Source of the DNA: UMGS1696 sp964430105
GTDB lineage: Bacteria; Bacillota; Clostridia; Oscillospirales; CAG-272
Direction: 5' to 3'
Length of the DNA: 41,272 bases
Assembly (NCBI GenBank): GCA_964430105.1
Contig: CAYSEF010000013.1
Coordinates: forward strand, 1-41,272
Under the pieces are notes generated by a model. The model was not told the DNA's origin and did not search any database. It was given only the letters and a program-made list of their open reading frames with translations. The translations under genes and the position numbers were made by a program. Below are positions 24,283 to 32,183 of this stretch, piece by piece (positions within the stretch are counted from its first letter, which is position 1; each line of letters starts with the position of its first letter).

Positions 24283-24825
24283 ATGGAAATTGTTACTTTA
24301 TATTATTTTATTGGCTCTGCATCATCAAATGAGCTTCTCAAAACAGCTTCTGAACATTTTTCGGGAATATCAGACATTAAAGTACATCGTGAATCCGGAA
24401 AAAAGCCATATTTTGAGAATTATCCTAATCTTCATTTTTCTGTTTCGCATAGCGGTGAGATATGGATATGCGTATTTGCTCAAAATGAAATTGGCTGCGA
24501 CATACAGCTTCACCGTGAAAATTCACGTTTCTTAAAGCTCAGCGAACGCTGGTTTCATCCAAACGAAGCCTCAAAAGTAATGTGCGAAAGTGATTTTTAC
24601 GACATTTGGGCGCGTAAAGAAGCATTTGTAAAAGCATTGGGTTGTGGAATTGATGAAAAATTCAAAAAATTCGATACATCATCAGGTGTATCCGAGCTTA
24701 ACGGAATCACACTTGGATTATATGATTTCAAGCTACCACATTCAATTTCGCAAAATTATTCCGCCACAGTTGCATATAGCTGTGATGTATCTATCAAATT
24801 CGTTTGTATGAACACAATTACATAA
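24283..24825 (+). CDS. 4'-phosphopantetheinyl transferase superfamily protein
   Basis: A 180-residue Sfp/HetI-type enzyme, which would transfer phosphopantetheine from CoA to carrier proteins. HFSVSHSGE (about residue 48) is the conserved substrate-side motif, IGCDIQ (about 68) gives the magnesium Asp, and YDIWARKEAFVKALG (about 107-121) is the WxxKEA core. It is shorter than the 220-240 residues of Sfp, in the range of compact clostridial members. No NRPS or PKS gene is in the window, so it may serve fatty acid synthase ACP or a distant cluster. Co-transcribed with the phosphoesterase. Confidence 0.88.
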   Translation: MEIVTLYYFIGSASSNELLKTASEHFSGISDIKVHRESGKKPYFENYPNLHFSVSHSGEIWICVFAQNEIGCDIQLHRENSRFLKLSERWFHPNEASKVMCESDFYDIWARKEAFVKALGCGIDEKFKKFDTSSGVSELNGITLGLYDFKLPHSISQNYSATVAYSCDVSIKFVCMNTIT

Positions 24826-24826
24826 A

Positions 24827-24905
24827 AAAACGGTTGTCATGAGTCGATTTCCAAAAAGCCGGATCTTAGTCTGAACTTTTGGAGTTGGCTCATAATAACC
24901 GTTTT
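24827..24905 (-). terminator. Long conserved-loop hairpin B (bidirectional terminator-like)
   Basis: AAAACGGTT (24827-24835) pairs with AACCGTTTT (24897-24905). Inner helices are ATGAG (24839-24843) with CTCAT (24889-24893) and TCCAAAA with TTTTGGA (24850-24883). Read on the minus strand, the loop contains CAGACTAAGATCC, matching hairpin A. It lies between convergent genes and can end both. Confidence 0.8.
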
Positions 24906-24913
24906 CTCTTTAT

Positions 24914-27028
24914 TTAGTTTTTAATTGCTTCCCTCGGTGGCATCGGTGGTCTGCCCTGTCCGTCAAACGGAGGTCTTCCACCATGCGGAGGTCTTCTGTG
25001 TGGATCTCGCTGTTCATGTGCGCCATCTTCTACCTGCTTCATTTCATCTTCGGTAATTAGACCATCTGCTTTCATGAATTTTTCAGCGGAAATACCGTCA
25101 ATAGGAGTAATATAACGCTTTGCCTGAGTTGTAAACAGCTCATAATATTTTCCACGCAGCTTCATAAGCTCTGAATGATTGCCTATCTCAACGACCTTAC
25201 CATATTCAAGAACCACTATCTTATTTGCAACAGTTGCACTTGAAAGTCTATGTGACACGAATATCGTTGTCTTATCCTTTCTAAGGTTGTCGAACTGATT
25301 GTAGATTTCCTGTTCAGCTATAGCGTCAAGGCTTGCTGTAGGCTCGTCAAGAATTACTATATCCGAATCCGAGTAGAATGCACGTGCTATAGACAGCTTC
25401 TGCCACTGACCGATAGACAGCTCAATACCGTTCTCTTCAAAGTAACGCATGAGAGGTGTGTCGTATTTATCGGGCAAATTTTCGATGAACTGATCTGCTG
25501 ACGACTGGTGTGCAGCTGTGACTATATCATTTTCGTCAAGCTCTCTTTCGAGAGAACCAAATTTGATATTTTCTCGAACATTTACAGCGTATTTTCCAAA
25601 GTCCTGGAAAATAATGCCGAACATAGAATACAGATCTTCCACTGCATATTCCTTGATATTATGACCATCAAGCAATATTTCACCTTCTGTTGGGTCATAA
25701 AGTCTTGTGAGGAGCTTGATAAGTGTTGTTTTACCGGCACCGTTCAAGCCAACAAGAACGCAGGTATCTCCCGGTTCAAGCTTGAGGTTTACATTATCGA
25801 TAACCTTACGATCTGTTCCGGGATATGCGAACGACACGTTTTTAAGCTCGATAGTATGACCTGTGTGATGCTGAACACGTCTTGGCTCAGGCAAGCTGGG
25901 TGTAATGGTACGTTTTTCATTCATAAACAGTATCAAATTATCAATAAACAGCGTACCTTCATAAATCGATGCTGTAGTTCCTATGATAGTACTGATGCCA
26001 CCTGCAATAGAGCTGAGCGCACCTGTATAAATAGAATAATCACCGACTTCGTATAAACCATCAGCAACACCCTTTGCGATAAATACGAACATGATGCAGT
26101 TGATTGTAGTTGTGACAAGATTCATGAGAATATTCCACAATCCTTCACCTACAAACAGCTTTTTCAAGCCACTGAAATACTTTAAGAATGTTTCCTGGTA
26201 ACGTCCGATGAATAAGTCGGAGAGATTGAACAGTCGTATTTCCTTGACCATGTCCTTATTTGTCATAAGCTCTGAATAATAGCTCATCTGACGACGCTCT
26301 TTTGAATGTCTGCGGACATACCAGAAATTCTTTTTACGATATGAGAAGTTGATAATAGCAGTAGGAACGCTTGTAATTATGATAACGATAGGTGCCCACG
26401 GAATAATCGCACCGAGAATAACTACAAACGAAACCATAGAGATAAGTGTACTGATAATAGTAAAGTTATTATTGAGTATATTTATCGGGCGATTTCCGGC
26501 TTCACGTTTAGCGTTTTCAAATCGCTCATAAAATTCCGGATCGTCGAAGCTTGCAAGGTCAACCTCACGTGCTTTATACATAATTTTAAGGTTGACGTGA
26601 TTTACTACCAACTCACTTGCAATATTATTAAGAATACTGCTTACTCTGCTTACAAGACCTGTTATAAAGTTGAATGCAAATCGCAATATCAGCAGTATTA
26701 TTACGTTATTGAATAGATTCTCACCACCCGTTGTTGCCGAAACATAAGCGTGTGCCAATCCATTAAGGAGTTCACCACTGATAAATGCGCTTATAACCGG
26801 TGTAGCACCATTCCATATAGCCATAAAAACCATAAAGAACAGTATCCACGGCTTGGTTTCCCATACAAGACGGAATATGTAGAATAGTCTGTACAGGAAT
26901 TTTGATATCACACGATATAGATAGCCCGGAACCTCTTTTATATTCTGTGGTTTTGGTTCCTTCAGCTTCTCCATCATTTTTTCACGACGATTCATAAAAC
27001 CGCCCGGTCCTCCTGGTCCTGGTCCCAT
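24914..27028 (-). CDS. ABC transporter, fused permease-ATPase (exporter type)
   Basis: A 704-residue half-transporter. An N-terminal membrane domain (about 60-385, five to six helices) is joined to a nucleotide-binding domain (about 400-640) with Walker A GLNGAGKTT, Q-loop GIIFQDFG, signature LSIGQWQK, Walker B IVILDEPTASLD and the H-loop VSHRL. It probably works as a homodimer exporting a drug, peptide or lipid. Odd features are a Gly/Pro-rich N-terminus (GPGPGGPGG) and a C-terminal tail of about 40 residues rich in Pro, Gly, Arg and His. GGAGGT precedes the ATG. The MarR gene is 72 bp upstream on the same strand, so it is probably the regulated target. Confidence 0.92.
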   Translation of the reverse strand: MGPGPGGPGGFMNRREKMMEKLKEPKPQNIKEVPGYLYRVISKFLYRLFYIFRLVWETKPWILFFMVFMAIWNGATPVISAFISGELLNGLAHAYVSATTGGENLFNNVIILLILRFAFNFITGLVSRVSSILNNIASELVVNHVNLKIMYKAREVDLASFDDPEFYERFENAKREAGNRPINILNNNFTIISTLISMVSFVVILGAIIPWAPIVIIITSVPTAIINFSYRKKNFWYVRRHSKERRQMSYYSELMTNKDMVKEIRLFNLSDLFIGRYQETFLKYFSGLKKLFVGEGLWNILMNLVTTTINCIMFVFIAKGVADGLYEVGDYSIYTGALSSIAGGISTIIGTTASIYEGTLFIDNLILFMNEKRTITPSLPEPRRVQHHTGHTIELKNVSFAYPGTDRKVIDNVNLKLEPGDTCVLVGLNGAGKTTLIKLLTRLYDPTEGEILLDGHNIKEYAVEDLYSMFGIIFQDFGKYAVNVRENIKFGSLERELDENDIVTAAHQSSADQFIENLPDKYDTPLMRYFEENGIELSIGQWQKLSIARAFYSDSDIVILDEPTASLDAIAEQEIYNQFDNLRKDKTTIFVSHRLSSATVANKIVVLEYGKVVEIGNHSELMKLRGKYYELFTTQAKRYITPIDGISAEKFMKADGLITEDEMKQVEDGAHEQRDPHRRPPHGGRPPFDGQGRPPMPPREAIKN

Positions 27029-27100
27029 TGTATACCTCCAAAATTAGTATTTTTTAATCGTTAATCAGGCTTGCGTTATTCGCTTTATGAATATAGCATT

Positions 27101-27559
27101 TTACTTCAAGTCATCCTTAGCTTCTATAAGCTTATTCAATATTTTTGACAGCGTTATTTTTTCTTCTTCTGTCAGCGGTGCAAAAAATTCTTCGGCACGT
27201 TTTCTGTGTGCTTCTCGGAATCCATTTACTTTTTCTCTGCCCTCATCTGTGAGTGAAACTATGGTTTGACGTTTATCCTCTTCAGACTGTTTTCTTATTA
27301 CAAGACCTTCACTCTCAGCTTTTGTAAGAAGCTCTGAAAGCGATTGAGGACGGATTTCCAGGTGTGCTGCGAGCTGTGTCTGGCTCATTGCACCGTTATC
27401 ATTGAGAACCGCCATCATTCTGCCCTTTCCATGATGTCTTGGTGGTTCAGGCGGAGGTGGAGCATCATTTGGCCTCATTTCATGCGGTACTTTGGCACCA
27501 CGTCTTGACATTGCCTCAAGTCTTCTAAGTGCATGAAGAATGTCTTCATCTAATGTCAT
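27101..27559 (-). CDS. MarR family transcriptional regulator
   Basis: A 152-residue winged-helix regulator. The helix-turn-helix lies at about residues 60-85 (MSQTQLAAHLEIRPQSLSEL) and the wing at about 88-108 with SEEDKRQTIVSLTDEG, a typical MarR pattern. An insert at about residues 28-45 (PPPPEPPRHHGKG) between the first helix and the DNA-binding domain is unusual for the family and recalls the tails of its ABC transporter neighbour. AGGAGATG precedes the ATG. It leads the exporter operon, and two palindromes flank its promoter, so autorepression relieved by a ligand is the likely mode. Confidence 0.92.
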   Translation of the reverse strand: MTLDEDILHALRRLEAMSRRGAKVPHEMRPNDAPPPPEPPRHHGKGRMMAVLNDNGAMSQTQLAAHLEIRPQSLSELLTKAESEGLVIRKQSEEDKRQTIVSLTDEGREKVNGFREAHRKRAEEFFAPLTEEEKITLSKILNKLIEAKDDLK

Positions 27560-27581
27560 TTCTTCATCTCCTTCAAATAGG

Positions 27582-27655
27582 TAAGGTACCTTATATTATT
27601 TTGTAATGTAATTATACATCAAAAGCTCCACCTTGTCAATATATAAGGTACCTAA
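27582..27655 (-). promoter_or_regulatory. MarR-exporter promoter with paired operators
   Basis: On the minus strand TTGACA (27639-27634) and TATAAT (27616-27611) are perfect and 17 bp apart. TAAGGTACCTTA (27582-27593) lies downstream of the -10, and the near-palindrome TAAGGTACCTAA (27644-27655) lies 4 bp upstream of the -35. The two centres are 62 bp apart. Shared sequence and position make these the probable MarR operators. Confidence 0.85.
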
Positions 27656-27715
27656 TTTTTTCGTTTTCTTTAACTTTTTTAATAATTACTTTTGTGAATA
27701 AATCAACTTTAAGTA

Positions 27716-27744
27716 TTGACACAGTTTCATTTCGATGCCATAAT
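27716..27744 (+). promoter_or_regulatory. Promoter of SPFH gene
   Basis: TTGACA (27716-27721) and CATAAT (27739-27744) with a 17-bp spacer, about 55 bp before the start. An AGGAGG Shine-Dalgarno lies near 27787. Confidence 0.8.
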
Positions 27745-27799
27745 ATTACTGTAATATCATTTTGATATCACTTTACAAAACATCATAGGAGGAACTCAA

Positions 27800-28849
27800 A
27801 TGTTAAACAAGCAGAACAGTATCGAAGAAAAAGAATACCACGCAAAAAACGGCTGGACAGTGCTTATACTCTCTGTACTCGCTTATATGATCGCTATTAC
27901 AGGCATTGTATTTGGCGGAATTATGATGGATAGCGGCAATAATGCTGCAGGAATTCCACTGTTTGTAGTAAGTATGCTCTATGCATGTCTTGGATGGCTT
28001 TGGTGGCTCGGTCTTAAAGTAATTCGCCCAAACGAAGCTATTGTCCTCACATTATTCGGCAAATATCTCGGCACACTGAAAACAGATGGCTTCTATTTCG
28101 TTAATCCTTTCTGCACTTCTATCAATCCTGCTGCAAAGACAAAGCTCAATCAAAGCGGTGATGTGAATATCAGTTCATCTCCTTTGTCTATTTCCGGAAA
28201 CGGTTTAACACTAAATACCACATCTGATTTTTCATCCAACAAAATTTCTCTCAAGGTCATGACACTAAACAATAATCGTCAGAAGATCAACGATTGTCTT
28301 GGCAACCCTGTTGAAATCGGTATTGCTGTTATGTGGCGTGTAGTTGACACTGCTAAGGCTGTGTTTAATGTAGACAACTACAAAGAATACCTTTCTCTTC
28401 AGTGTGACAGTGCTCTGAGAGAGATTGTACGAATTTATCCTTACGATGTAGCACCCAATGTTGACACAACCGGAGATGGTATTGCAGATGAAGGAAGCTT
28501 GCGTGGTTCAAGTGATCTTGTTGCTTCAAGAATTAGAGATGAAATTCAATCCAAAGTAGGATTCGCAGGACTTGAAATTATCGATGCACGCATAACTTAT
28601 CTTGCATACGCACCCGAAATAGCGGCAGTAATGCTCCAAAGACAGCAGGCTTCTGCAATCATTGATGCACGCAAAATGATTGTCGATGGTGCTGTTGGCA
28701 TGGTTGAAATGGCTCTCGACAAAATCAACAACGACGGAATTTGCGATCTCGATGATGAACGCAAGGCTCAAATGGTATCAAATCTTCTCGTGGTACTCTG
28801 CGGAAACCGCGACGCTCAACCCATTGTAAATACAGGTACACTTTATTAA
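27800..28849 (+). CDS. SPFH/band 7 domain membrane protein
   Basis: A 349-residue stomatin/prohibitin/flotillin-type protein. Two hydrophobic helices near the N-terminus (about 19-43 and 50-72) anchor it. The SPFH domain (about 76-290) begins with VIRPNEAIVLTLFGKYLGT and contains PVEIGIAVMWRVVDTAKAVFNVDNY, a band 7 hallmark (quoted in part). A helical region with LQRQQASAIIDARKMIVDGAV follows. Such proteins form oligomeric membrane microdomain scaffolds. A small ribbon-helix-helix gene starts 1 bp after its stop. Confidence 0.9.
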   Translation: MLNKQNSIEEKEYHAKNGWTVLILSVLAYMIAITGIVFGGIMMDSGNNAAGIPLFVVSMLYACLGWLWWLGLKVIRPNEAIVLTLFGKYLGTLKTDGFYFVNPFCTSINPAAKTKLNQSGDVNISSSPLSISGNGLTLNTTSDFSSNKISLKVMTLNNNRQKINDCLGNPVEIGIAVMWRVVDTAKAVFNVDNYKEYLSLQCDSALREIVRIYPYDVAPNVDTTGDGIADEGSLRGSSDLVASRIRDEIQSKVGFAGLEIIDARITYLAYAPEIAAVMLQRQQASAIIDARKMIVDGAVGMVEMALDKINNDGICDLDDERKAQMVSNLLVVLCGNRDAQPIVNTGTLY

Positions 28850-28850
28850 T

Positions 28851-29039
28851 ATGGCCGGCGAAAAAGATAAAAAGCAAATTCCACTTCGTTTATCAAAATC
28901 TCTATACGATGAGCTGGCACGCTGGGCAGAGGATGATTTTCGCTCGATAAACGGGCAAATAGAATTTCTCCTTACAGAAGCTGTGCGAAAACGTAAGAAG
29001 GAGACCTCACAAGAAAGCATAAAATCCGTTGAAAAATAA
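28851..29039 (+). CDS. Arc-like ribbon-helix-helix protein
   Basis: A 62-residue protein with the Arc/MetJ fold pattern: a beta strand KQIPLRLSKSLYDEL, helix WAEDDFRSINGQIEFLL and a basic tail RKRKK. Such proteins bind DNA as dimers through the strand. It follows the SPFH gene by 1 bp, so the two are translationally coupled. No toxin gene is next to it, so an antitoxin role is unsupported. The end of the gene runs into the shared terminator. Confidence 0.82.
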   Translation: MAGEKDKKQIPLRLSKSLYDELARWAEDDFRSINGQIEFLLTEAVRKRKKETSQESIKSVEK

Positions 29040-29088
29040 AAAAAGCCGGAGGATCTATTCAAGCCGAACGATCCTTTGGCTTTTTTAT
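29038..29088. terminator. Bidirectional terminator
   Basis: GCCGGAGGATC (29045-29055) pairs with GATCCTTTGGC (29070-29080), flanked by A and T runs. It separates the convergent SPFH operon and M50 protease operon. Confidence 0.9.
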
Positions 29089-29579
29089 TTCAGTGAACCA
29101 AAAATAACACACAACACAAATGCAATAAGACTAAAATTTGGCGAAACACGAAGCTCTATCCACAAAACTGCGCCCCATAAAAACACAACTGAGATTAATG
29201 AAACGATTTTCTGTATTCTCCACACAGTATCAGGAAGCAAAAACTGAGCCAGCACACACGACAACAATGCGCCACCGTCAAGACCGATTATCGGCAAAAG
29301 ATTTACAATCGACAAAGCAAATGATATTCCAATGAAATAATACGCACTCTCTCCAAAAACAATCCACGCTATCTCTGACGAAATAATTCCAAATAATGCT
29401 CCTCCGGCGTGAACTATTCCTTCCCTGAAATATCCTACTTGCGAAAAATCGAATTTCAATACTGCTCCACCTGTGCGAAAGCCAAACGATAGACATGGTA
29501 TTCCAAAAAGCTTCGCAAAAGCCAAATGCCCAAATTCATGCAATAATACCGCCAATAATAACGCAAAAAGCTCGTTCAA
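29085..29579 (-). CDS. Small M50 site-2 protease (SpoIVFB-like group)
   Basis: A 164-residue intramembrane metalloprotease. LLHEFGHLAFAKLFG (about residues 12-26) has the HExxH zinc site in the first membrane helix, and NLLPIIGLDGGAL (about 93-105) gives the third zinc ligand, Asp, in the usual NPxxDGG-like position. About four membrane segments are likely, with no CBS or PDZ domain, so it is close to the minimal core seen in SpoIVFB. Its start overlaps the stop of the upstream membrane-protein gene by 4 bp. Substrate is unknown; sigma-factor or receptor processing is possible. Confidence 0.85.
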   Translation of the reverse strand: MNELFALLLAVLLHEFGHLAFAKLFGIPCLSFGFRTGGAVLKFDFSQVGYFREGIVHAGGALFGIISSEIAWIVFGESAYYFIGISFALSIVNLLPIIGLDGGALLSCVLAQFLLPDTVWRIQKIVSLISVVFLWGAVLWIELRVSPNFSLIAFVLCVIFGSLK

Positions 29580-29917
29580 CTTTGCTCTCCGCTTATAAGA
29601 GATGCAAAAAATTCTCCGATAGTTTCAAACACTGAGTTTTCTTCAACTGTTGAAGTCTTTCTATCCGGTAAAACAAGCTCCTCTCGTTCAGTATTACTTG
29701 AATTAGCAACAGAAGTACTCATAACAGCCACCGATTCCGAATAATTATGCTCTGCCATGTCAGTATTTTTCTGTGGCAGCATCGCAAATGCAAGCATAAG
29801 GCACATTGTACACAACCCTATCGCAGGCAGTACATCATAATGCTTTTTATTGTTATCTGTTATTTTTACTGATTTATTTACACGTCCTATCGTCATTTTT
29901 TCTATTGTTCTTCCCAT
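29576..29917 (-). CDS. Single-pass membrane protein coupled to M50 protease
   Basis: A 113-residue protein with a basic N-terminus (to about residue 28), one membrane helix (about 30-48, PAIGLCTMCLMLAFAML) and a Ser/Thr/Glu-rich extracytoplasmic region ending in FETIGEFFASLISGEQS. GGGAGGG precedes the ATG. The gene overlaps the M50 protease by 4 bp. Position and topology recall SpoIVFA beside SpoIVFB, but the LytM domain of SpoIVFA is missing and I see no sequence match, so a regulator or substrate role is only inferred. Confidence 0.72.
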   Translation of the reverse strand: MGRTIEKMTIGRVNKSVKITDNNKKHYDVLPAIGLCTMCLMLAFAMLPQKNTDMAEHNYSESVAVMSTSVANSSNTEREELVLPDRKTSTVEENSVFETIGEFFASLISGEQS

Positions 29918-29933
29918 TGTTCCCTCCCGAAAA

Positions 29934-29962
29934 TTGACAATTTGAGGTAAATAATATATAAT
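29934..29962 (+). promoter_or_regulatory. Promoter of CysQ-like phosphatase gene
   Basis: Perfect TTGACA (29934-29939) and TATAAT (29957-29962) with a 17-bp spacer, 22 bp before the ATG. Confidence 0.88.
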
Positions 29963-29984
29963 ATCAAAAAAGCGAGGTCTTGAT

Positions 29985-30812
29985 ATGTCAGATAAAAATT
30001 TTCTAATGCGTGAAATGATTCGTGCGGTTCTGCTTGCTTCCGATAAGATTATGGAAATTTACAATAATACATTCGAAGTATCATATAAAGAGGATTTGTC
30101 GCCACTAACTACTGCTGATATAGCATCAAATATGCTAATTACCGAACATCTTCGCAGTGCATTTCCTCAAATTTCCATTCTATCCGAGGAAGAATGTGAT
30201 TCCTCCGATAGACTCACAAACAAAAACGGTGTATTCATTCTTGATCCACTTGACGGAACCAAGGAATTTCTCAACAGAAACGGCGAATTTTGCGTATCTC
30301 TTGCGTATTCACTCAATAATCGGATAGTTTGCGGTGTGATTGCTGTACCTGAGAAGCGTGTGATATATTACGCATATAAAAATATGGGTGCATACAAAGC
30401 AGATTTCTGTGATTTTTCAGATAATTTCAATATAGGAATCGGCACGAAAATTCATGTTTCCGAGCGACACGAAAAAATCATTTTAACAGTAAGCCGTTCT
30501 CACATGGATGATGAAACACATAAGCTGATTGAACGAAACAAAGATCGTATATTGCAAATTATTACAGTCGGAAGCTGTCTAAAGGGGTGCTATATTGCTG
30601 AAGGACTGGCTGACGTACACTACAGATGGGGCGAATTCACCAAGGAATGGGACACGTCGGCAATGCAAGTGATATGCGAAGAAAGCGGTGCAATTTTCAC
30701 AGATGTTCTCGGAAATGAACTTACGTCAAATCGCAATGACCCGATAAATCGTGCTGGTTTTCGCATTTTGAATAACAAAAAATCTGCTCTTGACACCGAA
30801 AATTTCGACTAA
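29985..30812 (+). CDS. CysQ-like 3'(2'),5'-bisphosphate nucleotidase (IMPase superfamily)
   Basis: A 275-residue magnesium-dependent phosphatase. LTTADIASN (about residue 38), SEEECDSSD (about 67), ILDPLDGTKEFLNRNGEF (about 85-102) and KEWDTSAMQVICEESGA (about 222) are the metal- and substrate-binding motifs. The DPLDGTKEF form matches CysQ rather than inositol monophosphatase, so hydrolysis of 3'-phosphoadenosine 5'-phosphate is most likely. No sulfate-assimilation genes are adjacent. It is a single-gene unit with its own promoter and terminator. Confidence 0.85.
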   Translation: MSDKNFLMREMIRAVLLASDKIMEIYNNTFEVSYKEDLSPLTTADIASNMLITEHLRSAFPQISILSEEECDSSDRLTNKNGVFILDPLDGTKEFLNRNGEFCVSLAYSLNNRIVCGVIAVPEKRVIYYAYKNMGAYKADFCDFSDNFNIGIGTKIHVSERHEKIILTVSRSHMDDETHKLIERNKDRILQIITVGSCLKGCYIAEGLADVHYRWGEFTKEWDTSAMQVICEESGAIFTDVLGNELTSNRNDPINRAGFRILNNKKSALDTENFD

Positions 30813-30857
30813 CTACTGAAATATATGCAAATCATGAGCGTAATATTTCACAAAAAC

Positions 30858-30916
30858 AAAAAGGGGCTACTCGCACTAAGGAAAATTGTTCCAAAATGCG
30901 AATAGCCTCTTTTTTA
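30858..30916. terminator. Bidirectional terminator
   Basis: GGGGCTACTCGCA (from 30862) pairs with TGCGAATAGCCTC (to 30909) with A and T runs outside. An inner GGAA/TTCC pairing extends the arm. It ends both the CysQ-like gene and the acn-icd operon. Confidence 0.9.
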
Positions 30917-30929
30917 TGTTAAAGCAAAA

Positions 30930-32129
30930 TTACATTCTTGCAGCTACTTCACGAAGGAATTCTTCAGTGTTGACCTTCTTCTTGTTTTCAAGCTTTGAAA
31001 TAAGGTAAAGGTCTCCTGTCATTATTCCTTCTTCGATAGTCTTGATAGTAGTTTCTTCGAGATGGTTTGCAAAATCAACAAGATCATTTAAGCCATCAAG
31101 TTCTCCACGTTTGCGAAGTGCACCTGTCCATGCGAAGATAGTCGCAACGCTGTTTGTTGAAGTTTCGCCACCATCAAGATACTTGTAATAGTGACGCTGA
31201 ACTGTACCGTGCGCTGCTTCGTATTCGTAATTTCCTTCAGGAGATACGAGTACAGATGTCATCATTGCAAGTGAGCCATACGCTGTAGCAACCATATCGC
31301 TCATTACGTCACCGTCATAGTTCTTGCAAGCCCAAATATAGCCACCTTCACTTCTTATAACACGTGCAACAGCATCATCAATAAGAGTGTAGAAATATTC
31401 AATACCGGCTTCTTCAAATTTGGTTTTATATTCGTTTTCGTAGATTTCTGCCCAGATATCCTTGAAATGGTGATCGTAGGTCTTGGAAATAGTATCCTTA
31501 GCTGCAAACCAAAGATCCTGTTTTGTATCGAGTGCAAAATTGAACGATGAACGTGCAAATGATTTGATAGATGAATCCACGTTATGAACGCCCTGTACTA
31601 TACCTGCGGATTCGCCAAAATTATGGATGGTTGCTCGTGTTTCATTACCGTTTTCGTCGGTGATAACGAGTTCAGCCTTAGAATTTGCAGGGGCTTTGAG
31701 TTCAGTATTCTTATAGATATCACCATAAGCATGACGTGCAATAGTGATCGGCTTTGTCCATGTAGGAATATACGGAGTAACGCCCTTAACTATAATAGGT
31801 GTACGGAATACTGTACCATCAAGGATAGCACGGATAGTGCCATTCGGTGATTTCCACATTTCTTTAAGGTTATATTCTTTAACACGGGCTGCATTCGGTG
31901 TAATAGTAGCACATTTTACAGCAACGCCATATTTTTTAGTAGCTTCTGCCGAGTCAATAGTTACCTGATCGTTTGTTTCATTACGATATTCAAGTCCGAG
32001 GTCGTAATATTCTGTTTTAAGCTCTACAAAAGGCTCTATAAGAATTTCTTTTATCCATTTCCAGATAACTCTGGTCATTTCATCCCCGTCCATTTCGACG
32101 AGAGGAGTAGTCATTTTAATTTTAGCCAT
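30930..32129 (-). CDS. icd: NADP-dependent isocitrate dehydrogenase (eukaryote-like type)
   Basis: A 399-residue enzyme converting isocitrate and NADP to 2-oxoglutarate, CO2 and NADPH. The start VEMDGDEMTRVIWKWIKE, KCATITPNAARVKEYNLK and SPNGTIRAILDGTVFR (isocitrate-binding Ser/Asn/Arg) are those of the homodimeric eukaryotic-like subfamily. DDAVARVIRSEGGYIWACKNYDGDVMSD (quoted in part) carries the metal-binding Asp residues, and YEAAHGTVQRH binds NADP. Length is typical. Co-transcribed 54 bp downstream of aconitase. Together they turn citrate into 2-oxoglutarate, for glutamate synthesis in an anaerobe with an incomplete TCA cycle. Confidence 0.95.
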   Translation of the reverse strand: MAKIKMTTPLVEMDGDEMTRVIWKWIKEILIEPFVELKTEYYDLGLEYRNETNDQVTIDSAEATKKYGVAVKCATITPNAARVKEYNLKEMWKSPNGTIRAILDGTVFRTPIIVKGVTPYIPTWTKPITIARHAYGDIYKNTELKAPANSKAELVITDENGNETRATIHNFGESAGIVQGVHNVDSSIKSFARSSFNFALDTKQDLWFAAKDTISKTYDHHFKDIWAEIYENEYKTKFEEAGIEYFYTLIDDAVARVIRSEGGYIWACKNYDGDVMSDMVATAYGSLAMMTSVLVSPEGNYEYEAAHGTVQRHYYKYLDGGETSTNSVATIFAWTGALRKRGELDGLNDLVDFANHLEETTIKTIEEGIMTGDLYLISKLENKKKVNTEEFLREVAARM

Positions 32130-32183
32130 TGGTGGAATACCTCCTGTGATTTTGTTAGTGTGGAGATGCGGTGTTAACGTAAA

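Noticed and set aside
24283..24825. Phosphopantetheinyl transferase as a sign of a secondary-metabolite cluster
   Set aside because: No NRPS, PKS or other assembly-line gene occurs in the window.
28851..29039. Arc-like protein as an antitoxin of a toxin-antitoxin pair
   Set aside because: No toxin-sized gene adjoins it; it is coupled to the SPFH gene and ends in a terminator.
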